Assembly (NCBI GenBank): GCA_037903355.1
Contig: JBAJFE010000033.1
Span: 248,001-312,000, forward strand
Direction of reading: 5' to 3'
From: Trichuris trichiura
Lineage: Eukaryota; Nematoda; Enoplea; Trichinellida; Trichuridae
Length of the DNA: 64,000 nucleotides
In this document: one piece after another, positions 20,970 to 29,970 of the stretch
Position numbering within the stretch: the stretch's first letter is position 1
Layout of the letters: the number at the start of each line of letters is the position of its first letter
Made by a program: the position numbers and the translations under genes
The notes under the pieces: generated by a model
What the model was told of the DNA's origin: nothing
Databases searched by the model: none
Seen by the model: only the letters and a program-made list of their open reading frames with translations

Positions 20970-23150
20970 GTTCTTGTTGAGTGCTTTAAAATCCCACATG
21001 CATGAACAAAACGTGCGTTTTTTTGTCAGTTACCTTTCTTTTGATTGCAGCCCCATCCCAAATGCGTGGTGTTTACGTGCGCTCATTGATTGATAGTCCG
21101 GATCCGATTCCCCGTGAGTGCACGTTTGTATTCAGTCCGAAAACTGGACCGGACGACGATACAGCTACTGATTTTGAAAGCGAAGCTTCCGTGGATTCTT
21201 TTGACAGTTTTGTTGTCCCCGATGACTTCGTCGAATATGAGGAGGAGCCTGAACCTATTGAAAACAACTTAGAAAAGCCGAAAAATGCGCGCAGCACGAG
21301 AGCCGTACACAAAAAGGGTGTTGTCAGGAAAAAGAGACGTGTTTTCATTTGTGAAGCTTCTGATTCAGATGAGACGGAAGAGGTTCCAAAGCTTAGCGTT
21401 TCACTGCCAAAGCCTGCAGAACTCAAACCGTCATTATCAAAGTCGGAAATGGTCAAGGCGTTAGGGGCGGCGATTTTACTGCCGAAAACTGGACCGGACG
21501 GCGATACAACTACTGATTTTGAAAGCGAAGCTTCCGTGGATTCTTTTGACAGTTTTGTTGTCCCCGATGACTTCGTCGAATATGAGGAGGAGCCTGAACC
21601 TATTGAAAATAACTTAGAAAAGCTGAAAAGTGCGCACAGTACGAGAGCCGTACACAGAAAGGGTGTTGTCAGGAAAAAGAGACGTGTTTTCATTTGTGAA
21701 ACTTCTGATTCAGATGAGACGGAAGAGGTTCCAAAGCTTAGCGTTTCACTGCCAAAGCCTGCGGAACTCAAACCGTCATTATCAAAGTCAGAAATGGTCA
21801 AGGCGTTAGGGACGGCGATTTTACTGCCGAAAACTGGACTGGACGGCGATACAACTACTGATTTTGAAAGTGATGCTTCCGTGGGTTCTTTTGACAGTTT
21901 TGTTGTCCCCGGTGACTTCGTCGAATATGAGGAGGAGCCTGAACCTATTGAAAATAACTTAGAAAAGCCGATAAATGCGCACAGTACGAGAGCCGTACAC
22001 AGAAAGGGTGGTGTCAGGAAAAAGAGACGTGTTTTCATTTGTGAAGCTTCTGATTCAGATGAAACGGAAGAGGTTCCAAAGCTTAGCGTTTCACTGCCAA
22101 AGCCTGCAGAACTCAAACCGTCATTATCAAAGTCAGAAATGGTCAAAGCGTTAGCAAGTGAACCAGTTTCATCTGGTCAAACAGACCGTACTTCACCAAC
22201 TGTTAACGTGTCACCTTGTGCAAATAGCAGCATTGGATTAGACGAAACTTCTCAGTCAAGCTCGGTTACGAAGCCCCTAGTTCTAATTGGGTTGCACCAA
22301 ATTTGTCCTGCCAAAGTATGTTGACCTATTTTTAATTCCAAGCCAATTTGATGGTTGGCACTTTTAGCGCATAGCTTCGGCACTTAGAACGTCGTTTGAT
22401 ATCAATGTCTACGTATGTTCCTTGGTGGATTGTGATTACGTGTTGAGCAATCGCATGGTCTGTAGAAGGGTGTTCTATTCAGGTAAACGTTTCTCACATT
22501 TTTATTCATATTTATGAGACTATTATAGATTTTTCCAAAACTGCTACTAACAGAAAAATACGAACGAATTTAAGTTCCCTTTTATCGAATTACTCTTGTG
22601 TCGTCTTACTGTTGGAAAAAGATAGATCGAAAAACAAGCTCTTCAGTAAAGAAACTTTAACTCCTCAGGAACTGCAGCACAATAAAGTAGTTGACAACGC
22701 ATTGGCTGCGCTCTTTCTTGAGTCACGGATAAAGGTCGTGTTTGCTGACAGCATTGGTACATTTCGCTTTTATACCGTCAAGGAGTTACATCTATAGTTT
22801 AGACGATAGTGCAAAGATACTAGCGCAGTTGGCGCAAAGTGAAGCTCGTCGCGGTTATGGCATTCACTGGGATCCAAACTTCAGTCGCCAAGAATTGCGA
22901 ATGCTGAAGTTCTACAGGTCTTTTGCTTGCATAACTTACTTGTCTTCATTTAACCTGGTCAAAAATTTTGATTCAATTGAAGCTGTGATGCGCAGGTACA
23001 AATGTTGCTTTATTTTTCATGCCAGAATGATTGGAGTGTGATTTCAGTAGCACTAACGAACTGATGAGCAAGGGGAAAATGTTAAGGCACCAAGCAGAAC
23101 TCTTTTATCACTTTATCCATGAGCGGATTGATACTAGCGCTCACTTTTAG
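10524..23150 (+). CDS. FANCM: FANCM orthologue, C-terminal part (5' end outside window)
   Basis: FANCM is a DNA translocase of the Fanconi anaemia pathway that remodels stalled forks and recruits the core and Bloom complexes. Proposed exons are 10524-11765, 11822-11978, 21051-22315, 22368-22482, 22529-22756, 22803-22995 and 23048-23150. All introns are GT-AG, all phases agree, and they give about 1100 codons ending in TAG. Family landmarks occur in order. An MM2-like segment (INLGFNFDSSGDE, about 11410-11450) would bind RMI. An acidic DEEDCSENVDFDSSFLDF is followed across the long intron by PSQMRGVYVRSL (family: SEMRAIYMKSL). The ERCC4-like domain shows VYVCSLVDCDYVLSNRM, LLLEKDRSKN, VVDNALAALFLESRIKV and RQELRMLKFY, followed by a HhH-like tail to HFIHERIDTSAHF. 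The nuclease ERK motif is degenerate (VCRR), as expected for FANCM. The N-terminal helicase is not in the window. The start of the 10524 exon is the least certain boundary. Confidence 0.88.
11526..11660 (+). repeat. FANCM: Three tandem 45-bp coding repeats in FANCM
   Basis: Units begin at 11526, 11571 and 11616 and encode SPVLKKRNSLSCSVD and two close variants. They differ by only a few bases, so the expansion looks recent. The units are basic and Ser-rich. Confidence 0.9.
13075..13877. mobile_element. Non-autonomous hAT element, copy 2
   Basis: The element runs 13083-13869 between ATTTAGAG (13075-13082) and ATTTACAG (13870-13877). The termini are CATAGTTTCTCAAC and GTTGAGAAATACTG. It is a close relative of the 9257-9991 copy and contains extra GGGCCCC-rich subterminal sequence at each end. 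It sits in the FANCM intron. Confidence 0.8.
15302..15485. mobile_element. 168-bp deletion derivative of the intact hAT family
   Basis: The left end CAGGGGTGGGAACGTCC plus GGCCCGCGA and the right end CTCACCCCTG match the termini of the intact hAT at 55263-57820. The flanks CTCTACGG and CCCTGCGG (8 bp, six matches) would be a worn target duplication. No coding sequence remains. Confidence 0.6.
17490..17521 (-). ncRNA. Hammerhead-ribozyme-like core
   Basis: On the - strand: CTGACGA, C, GGAAC, a 7-nt loop, GTTCC, GAAA. It lies just downstream of the Penelope coding end, the normal location for the element's terminal repeat. Confidence 0.62.
17592..17820 (-). pseudogene. Penelope protein C-terminal fragment
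   Basis: The frame reads VEHASRCTLDPHPNIICHE, LLHLRRIKEALYIQCNSTIN, RDNGVEVSEVW and a short end. This is the same C-terminal tail that follows the GIY-YIG domain in the 48.5 kb copy (RKMKEAFYIKFNSNINRDGG). The GIY-YIG motif itself and the reverse transcriptase are missing. Confidence 0.7.
18595..18770 (-). repeat. Dispersed CCTAAG repeat, reverse copy
   Basis: TTTCTGGCAAGCATGCC at the left and TTTAGGCTTAGGCTTAGGCT near 18701-18720, followed by GACAGGATGGCCGGC, are the reverse complement of the blocks at 8440-8650. Confidence 0.5.
19305..19658. mobile_element. Palindromic Tigger/pogo-type MITE
   Basis: A 350-bp element (19307-19656) between TA dinucleotides. The ends are CAGTAGAACCTCCATACG and its inverse. 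The interior is itself a long palindrome: two copies of the terminal block (repeated GTTGACCACC-like 10-mers) joined head to head near 19490. No coding. Confidence 0.7.
19660..19725. repeat. AT-rich palindrome (TATAGTATA units)
   Basis: Nested TATATAGTATA / TATACTATATA units form a perfect or near-perfect inverted repeat directly beside the MITE at 19305-19658. Confidence 0.6.
19780..20142 (+). mobile_element. Tigger-family remnant, right end
   Basis: The segment near 19800-19910 resembles the C-terminal end of a Tigger transposase (KNKKQTKIGSFSRK-like) also seen at 26730-26830 and 30920-31010. The right end GGAGGTTCTACTGTG is at 20127-20141. The left end is lost. Confidence 0.5.
20380..20830. 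mobile_element. Penelope-like terminal-repeat remnant
   Basis: It contains a hammerhead-like core and two inverted blocks (AAGCGATTATTAGGAAAAA and its inverse near 20735). The block CTACAGCTTTTCCCGTTTTT has an inverse near 20800. The same blocks occur in the 256-bp insertion at 54118-54373. No protein. Confidence 0.55.
20449..20479 (-). ncRNA. Hammerhead-ribozyme-like core
   Basis: On the - strand: CTGAAGA, C, GGGTC, loop, GACCC, GAAA, then GCTCCGGAG. Confidence 0.6.
20889..20969. repeat. (ATT)n microsatellite
   Basis: About 27 uninterrupted ATT units, about 80 bp upstream of the FANCM acceptor at 21050. Confidence 0.95.
21137..22171 (+). repeat. FANCM: Three tandem 345-bp coding repeats in FANCM
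   Basis: Units start at 21137, 21482 and 21827, all in frame, each encoding 115 residues. Each unit has an acidic block (DSFDSFVVPDDFVEYEEE), a basic RKKRRVFIC block that could serve nuclear import, a DSDETEEVP block and a Ser/Pro/Lys-rich end. The third unit diverges after about 22152. Human FANCM has a single comparable segment (LEDSFCVDEEE), so the expansion is a lineage feature. The near identity of the units suggests recent duplication or gene conversion. Confidence 0.92.
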
Positions 23151-23503
23151 CTTCCACAACTTGCATTGTGCTAGAAAATACTATCTTCGCGCGCTATATC
23201 GCCACGTCCTTCTTGCGACGGAGAATCGTTTTCTATTGTGTCAAAACACGAGTTGCAAAATTTTTTCTGCGTACACTTCATTTAGTAAACTAACCGTCGT
23301 TTCGTTTCAGCCACTTTTGTTAACAACGTTTATTTATAAGGACGAACGGCTGTATCTAGCTGTTCAGCGTTTTTCCGCTGATGTTGTTTTTTGAACCTTT
23401 GAGAAATAAGATTTCTATTTCTGCAGTGTGTAGATGAGTCTGCGTTTGTATTTGGTTTTTAAATTGCATTTGACCTTTTCCCCTAAGGCAATTGCATCAA
23501 ACT
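23151..23503. other. FANCM downstream flank, nothing recognised
   Basis: The sequence follows the FANCM stop. The 91-codon open frame near 23119-23394 overlaps the FANCM stop region and has no homology. No clear polyadenylation signal stands out. Confidence 0.4.
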
Positions 23504-23893
23504 TTAATACAGGCCTAATGTTTTATGACTCAGGGACGCTTTAAGCAAGATCTGCATTTCTTGAAGTGCATCCAAATTTTCAGTGGCCCTAATTTGCAGG
23601 TACAGAAATTCTTTAAAACAGGATTTGATAAGTGCACGAGTTTTCATATTTTCATACGAAAGGAGGCCCATTATTGTAGCGTTGTAGTTGGTTGCTGACG
23701 AATGACTGAGAAGTCTGACGGCTAATATGGTAAATTTTAATATCGACGATAGCAAAGGCGCTGAACAGCGAGGAGCAAAGTTGGCAAGATTCATAGTCCC
23801 AGAATCCACCGTGCTCTGAACAGCGCGCTTATATACCCCTACTTGAGCTGCGTGTTGTTCACTTGACCGGCGTAGGTCAGGGATCAGCAGCAA
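23504..23893 (-). pseudogene. Possible BEL/Pao gag (DUF1759-like) fragment
   Basis: A 129-codon open frame. The part ATNYNATIMGLLSYENMKTR, then ALIKSCFKEFLYLQIRATEN and LDALQEM, resembles the BEL/Pao gag segment in which an 'xYxxAIxxLxxRFG' helix is followed by 'LLxLPxV...LRxLYD'. The match is by eye and weak. It would be consistent with the BEL/Pao piece at 24450-24780 on the same strand, but the order is reversed, so it would be a separate or rearranged fragment. A small host exon is the alternative. Confidence 0.3.
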
Positions 23894-24449
23894 TCAGACT
23901 TGGCCAGAAACCGGCATGGATCTTCGATGATGTCGCAAATATTGACGTCTTTACCTGGGAAGAACATCTGTGTTAAACACAATGTGTCCGCTGGTGGGTC
24001 CAGGAAGTGCAATCGCTGGCACAATTCTGTAAGCTTATTGAAGTTCAGTGCAATACAAGATAGTTGCTAGCAGGTGCATGGGTTATTCAGGTTCGAGAAT
24101 GTTAGCTACGACGTACTCGTATATTCGGCAAAGAGTTCCGGAGCTTTCAGGACCCAGCAATCTCTTCGTCGCCATGATAATGTGTCAGTTGTCTTTGTCA
24201 CATCATTACGATTACATATGGTCTTGCTTCCGTAATGTTTCTGTAAAGCCGTTTACTGTCCGGTAGCAATAATAGCTTACAAGAGACAGATAAGAAGTTT
24301 TGCAAGCGAAGATACCATGGACGATACTGGGGAAGTTCGGCGATCTTTCACTCAGAGAGGATCTTCTGGCGGACAAAAAGGCGGTTAAAGCGTACGCAAA
24401 CAATTTTATCTTGTTCACCGTCGAAATTGTCACTGCTGTCAATGATGTT
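23894..24449. other. No gene recognised
   Basis: No convincing coding. A sequence near 24138-24175 (GAGCTTTCAGGACCC...CTTCGTCGCC) may be a worn hammerhead-bearing pLTR. Confidence 0.3.
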
Positions 24450-24780
24450 CAACAACTCTTCAACACAAGCTTAATATCTTCCCCCTTCTTAGTGCCGGTC
24501 CTAAGTCCGGGGAGCCGCTGTAAAATAATGACTGACGGCGGTGAATTGGCCGGATTTTGTTTCCCAGTTTTTGTTGCAACTTTTACCACACGAACAAAAC
24601 CATCAGGCCACGGGAAAACAGCTTTCACCAGTCCTTTCCGCCCATTGTTCGTTGGGAAAGTTAGATTCTGTGAGAACAGCTGGCCTTTAACCGAAAAATT
24701 CCTGGTATGAACCTTCTCCTTAGTTCTCTGAATCAATCTTCTACTAATTTCGCAATACTTCGTCCACAGTTCCTAGAAAA
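24450..24780 (-). pseudogene. BEL/Pao retrotransposon pol C-terminus (DUF5641-like)
   Basis: On the - strand: WTKYCEISRRLIQRTKEKVH, then GQLFSQNLTFPTNNGRKGLV, then KAVFPWPDGFVRVVKVATKT. BEL/Pao integrase tails end in a DUF5641 domain with the pattern 'W.xGxVxxxxpGxDGxVRxVxVxTxxG', which is what is seen. A stop or frame break precedes it. The catalytic integrase is not present. Confidence 0.65.
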
Positions 24781-24959
24781 GCCTTGATAAACGTTCGACC
24801 CTGTGCTGCTGATGGCATCAGAGGATGTTTGACTTTTCCTATCAGAACACAAGAATAATTGAAAGCCGGTTTCTTAGAAGTCAATGGTCGAAAATATCGA
24901 CGTATATGATCAGTCTTAAATTCAACAATCTAAGCATTCATGGTTGATTTTTGGTTCAC

Positions 24960-25390
<431 letters not shown>

Positions 25391-26072
25391 AGTCTGAGCA
25401 TTTCAAAAATTAGTATATGAAGGATATTTTCCGTCAGCAAACATAATTGCTCGAAGCTAGAGTTCATCTTAACCCTCTTTTAGCCGACTTGATCAAGTTT
25501 TCATGGAACCTACCGAAATGTGCCCGACCCGCCGGGTGAAATTTCTATTAAATCCTTTATGAGCTGAGAACTTCGTTGCTGGATCCGTGTTGGGTCTTAG
25601 ATCGCGTTTTAGTTCTCGCGCAGGTCGGAGAAAATTACGTCCGTTGTCCGAATATATCGATTCCAGTTTCCCGTAAGGAGAGATAAAATGTCATAGCACG
25701 ATTAGAAAATCTTCTGTGCATAGGGATCCGTCTGTCCCGAGGAGGGGGGTGAATCTTAGAGTGATCGCAGTACAAAAGCACTTCTCTCATTCCCAATGTT
25801 CCGACGAAATAAAGATTTGGTTTTCCTACGAATGTGTTAAAGTACACTGGTCTTCGCGTTCTAGCCATGTGCAGACGCCTGATTCCGTGGCGCGTTTTTT
25901 CGCATGTTCTTCACTGTATGCACATTCTTCCTCCCGTCTCTGAACGGCTTCTCCGTTACGCTATACTACTGCCTTGCTGCTTCAGAACCGTTAACTGTTT
26001 TTCCCATTTCAACGACTTTCAGCTGAGGGCTGGTTGGATTTTTTTTGGCTGAGCAGCCCATACTGAAGGTAA
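25391..26072. other. No gene recognised
   Basis: Only short open frames on both strands. No domain or element end is recognised. Confidence 0.4.
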
Positions 26073-27058
26073 TACAGAAGAACCCCTGAAGTTGACCACC
26101 TCCCTAAGTTGACCGAATTTTGACCAGTTGATTTGTCCGCACGTCAATAAGCGCAAGGACAATCCCTGTAAGTTGACCACCTCCGTAAGTGGGAAGCTGA
26201 CCGCTTTAGCCGTGACGTGGCATATGGACGCAATGCTAGTTTGCTCTCTGTAAGTTGATCGCTTCAGTTTGCTCTGTATGAGTCGCTAGCAGCTGTTAAC
26301 CGTCATTGCCTCAATGTGCTATTACTCAACGTAACGAAATTTTTCGTTATCGTGCATTGGAAATTCCTGATAACAGAACTGATTCCGTTCCTTTGACGAT
26401 GCTGTTTCATGCTTGCCAGCGCCGCTTGCGCGTTTCCTCAATTACGTAACCTCCCACCTACGCATCCCCAGCATTCGCCCATTGAACGAAATATGACGAG
26501 TCAAGCGTAATTGTATTCGTTTGCGTCGAACTCAGCTCTATTCATTCGCTTTGCTATAGCCGTGCGGCAGGTGGCCCTAACGTGTCTTCGCGAGTAAAGA
26601 TAGTCAGGCTTACGCAATAATAGACGCAGTAGTAGCTATCAAGGTGGTTACAGTTTGCGCTATGGCTAAACGGAAAGAATCAAGATAGTTGGCACATAAA
26701 AAATGAGATGAAAAATGCCCAGAGATGTTGAGCAGTGTAGCCAGCGCGGAGTTCGCCCTTACCGCTTATGTTTGTAGTAAGAACAAGCACCAGACTAGAA
26801 TTGACACCTTTTTCGGCAAGCCTTGCACCCATAAAAAGCGTATGCATGATTTTACAGTGTTGTTTTCATGCATCTCGCCGTTTAATAGACCTCCGATTGA
26901 TGCTGTGCAATAGAATAAAACGCATACAGATGCTAATCTATTCAGCCGAGCCACTTATACCCACAGTTCCCACGTGTTTCCCATATGTTGACCACCTCCC
27001 TATGTTGACCCGTTTTACCCAGTCTGTTGGGTGGTCAACTTACGGGGGTTCTACTGTA
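26073..27058 (+). mobile_element. Tigger-family deletion derivative
   Basis: An element of 982 bp (26075-27056) with TA at both borders. The ends CAGAAGAACCCC and GGGGTTCTACTG are inverted, and the terminal block repeats GTTGACC-type 10-mers. Inside (26725-26840) a frame reads MLSSVASAEFALTAYVCSKN and KHQTRIDTFFGKPC, like the last residues of Tigger transposases (KQTTLDSFFKK). Confidence 0.65.
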
Positions 27059-29970
27059 TTAATCTACAAAATAAACGTAAAAAATTCCAGATCTTTTCGA
27101 ACCTCTCTACTCATAACTCCCATGGTAGTCCGTAAGCTCATTGGGTCACTCGTTATTGCACAAGTACCACGGCAAGTAACGCAGAGTGCCACAAGGTACT
27201 GCGTTGGCGTTACTGACGGCTTGAACTGCGAGCCAGAAAGCCCCATTGAAGTGAAAGCGTGTTTCTGCGTCTGGTTCCGCAATGAACCTGTTCAACATGT
27301 TGCTCACATTGACGGACGAGTGTCCGACACCTCGTTTGATAAGCGCTGAGTGGCACAATAAAAGTCGCCGAGCGGCTCCTAGCAACAGGCTAAATTTGTA
27401 CCTTAATGAACTCCTGTGAAACCGAAGCCTGCACCTCGAAGGAGACATGCTCCTGAAAGCCATCATGGCGTAAAGTACAAACCGAATGGTTGTCCCTGTG
27501 GTGTTCCCTGAACTCCTCCCTTAACCTGGTTGTTTACAAATGTAGCAAGGTGGTTTGGGTTTTCGATTTCTGACTGTGCATACACGTAAAAGCATGGTGC
27601 GTTCTTAGCGTGGTACAAAATTCAATCGTTCGTATTCTAAGGTCACTTTGGGAAATGGTTCGAGCTTTGGTGTCCTACGAGTGATGCCACGACGGACAGT
27701 ACCGCAGGAACCGCTTTGCAACTGGTTGTTGGTCGCAGTAAGCACCTTAATAGAAAACTGGCAAGAGGGAAGCATACCCCGTGGTCAGCGGGTATTAGTG
27801 CAATAATAGTTGATGCATTCTGGCCATACATACCGGGGGAAGTATGGGCAATGGTGCTCAGTTCGGACAAACCTAAAATTCCTTTATCGTGCAGTCAGTC
27901 GCAATTTCACTGCGCTTCAAAACGGTATTTTACTTGCGTTGGTGTTTTAGCAAGTCCGTAATCATTTAAAAGTGTTCTCAAAGGGGCGGCAGCAGTCAAG
28001 AAGGCGATTGGAGAGGGGAGCGCTGGAAAATCTGGACGAAAAACCAGGGCTACGGGAAAGACGCTTTTTTCGCGGACTTGTTGATACTCACTTCTGCCAC
28101 TATCCTCTGGAGGTTTCCCTACCGCTTCAGCCGAAGCATCCATTTCCCTTATCCTATTCGCTCAGTCATAAGTGCCTCACGGCCTTACTGTCCGTTTCGC
28201 GAGCACACAAAAAGTTTTACGATTAACGCTTTAATATTAGCCCTTGCTTTCACATTCTCAATGAAAACATTTATTAAACAACTGTTCTGTTCCTCCTTAC
28301 CTGAAATTAGTCGTCAGGTAGAAGGGCCACACTCAGAACGAGTTAGGAAACTCATAGGCATTATCACAGCAGAAAACTCTCAGTAAAACAGAAAAAAAAA
28401 TTGTAAACCAAGAACTGCCGTAAACCTCCCGTAAAACAGAGATGGTGACGACTAAAGCTACTTATTCTTTCAGTCCAAACGTGCGAACGAAACCGATTAA
28501 CATGCACAAAATTTATGCTGCAGTGCAGATGGTATGAAAGATCTGCAGGTTTGCAGAAGCACCTGCTTTTTTCTTGGAAATAGGCGATTCGTTCGATGCT
28601 TACGCAGTGCTGAGCTGCAGCGAACAATGTCTCTATAAAAGTACCCGTTAAGTCTTCCGCTCCACATAGTGCTCACCAGTCAAAAGGCGTAGTTTTGGCG
28701 AAAATGTATGAAGAGCGTTATGGACTCCTTACCGAGTGCCCCCTTTTCGCAAGTGCGTTCAAGTCATCACGCGTAATGATTGCTTGGACGAATTTCCCTC
28801 AGTGACATTTTTGCAAAAAAAACTGCCTGATTCTTTCCAGCATAGCTGTTATCACCTGTGGAAATGTTGTAGTGCAGGAACAAGTGCAGTGATGTATTAC
28901 AGCTGCCCCAGTAAGCCCAACAGTACTGGCAGCTGAAGTGGTCATAGCGCATGACCACCTGACCGCACTTTCACAAACAGCAACTGAGGTAAGGAGACCT
29001 GCGAGTCGTATCAGCCCCATAGTTTTAGTATTTGCGTTCTCATGACTTGCTCGCTAGCAGGTATGAGCAGACCTTTGCTTCGCAGAGTTGCCCAATCTTC
29101 CTTTTCCGTTCCATTGTCCACCTCGAAATGGGCCCTTTGAGCCCTACTGTTACCCAGAGAGGCGCCTTCTTGTGGAACTGCTTTACGCAAACGATTTGAT
29201 TACGCAATCATCCTCCCTGTCTGCTATTCATGTCCAGGGAAGTTATTACATCGGATGGATACATTTCCGCGTTTTCTCCTATCCTACGCGCAACAACATC
29301 TTCATGAATTTCATTTCGCCTTAGCGAAAAATTAAAAAGGCAGAATTCGGAACGAAGCCAGAACGGTGAACAAGGTATAGAACTTTATGAAATAGTGATT
29401 AGACGTCATTACCTGAGACGTTCTTTAACAACGATTTCGTTCTAAGCACGTAATATTCAGTAACGAGAGCGTAAGTTTTCACTTTTTTCAGAGCAAAACA
29501 ACCCACTTAATAACTTCAAACTTAATGTCGTGGCTTTCCAGTAATTTTTTCCCGTCTTCAGTGTCTGCAAGCAGTGAATAGTTAGCTTCTGTTTTTGACA
29601 TGCTCCGGAAGGGCAAACGAAATTAAGTCTGAGCAAGTGAAGCGACTGTGAAATCTGTCAGTTGAAGCATGCCCAGGTATTATTATTAGTTGGTACACTT
29701 TATTCGCCAAAATAAACGTTCTCTGCTGAAGAGTGGAAGTCCTGAACGCCTCATTAAAAATGTTTTGTTTCGTTTTAATAAGCAAATTGAATGTCTTCAT
29801 CAGTGAAGGAAAGGTTAACTGCTAACTGCTATTGATTAATATTTACGTCGTAATATTTATAACGAAGTTTGAGGAAGCATAATAATAATAATAATAATAG
29901 TAGTGATGGGTGGTATTAGTGTGCGAAAATATTAAACCTGCCCGGAATGACTGTCTCGTAGTGGAGCATC
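27059..29970. other. No gene recognised between Tigger derivative and receptor 3' end
   Basis: Open frames up to about 106 codons occur on both strands without recognisable domains. A short ATA microsatellite lies at 29879-29898. The receptor 3' end (- strand) points into this stretch, so its 3' untranslated region should lie just below 29971. Confidence 0.45.

Larger units (their letters stand above)
11979..21050 (+). other. FANCM: Giant FANCM intron loaded with transposons
   Basis: The donor is at 11979 (GTAATT) after phase 1, and the acceptor ends at 21050 (TTGATTGCAG). The exon sequences either side join in phase and continue the FANCM family order. The intron is 9072 nt, against 46-56 nt for the other five. 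It holds hAT, Tigger, Penelope and microsatellite pieces listed separately. The stretches 12040-13074, 13878-15301, 15486-17312 and 17897-18594 show no recognisable gene. The open frame at 14209-14616 has no homology and is probably chance. Confidence 0.8.

Noticed and set aside
21073..22146. 357-codon open frame on the - strand opposite FANCM
   Set aside because: Antisense shadow of the three tandem repeats; the + strand has FANCM homology and splice sites in phase.
21137..22171. CRISPR-like direct repeats
   Set aside because: Units are 345 bp, contiguous and coding, without spacers; the genome is eukaryotic.
28799..29020. Small secreted Cys-rich protein on the - strand
   Set aside because: Cysteines are few and irregular, no family pattern, and overlapping frames look equally open.
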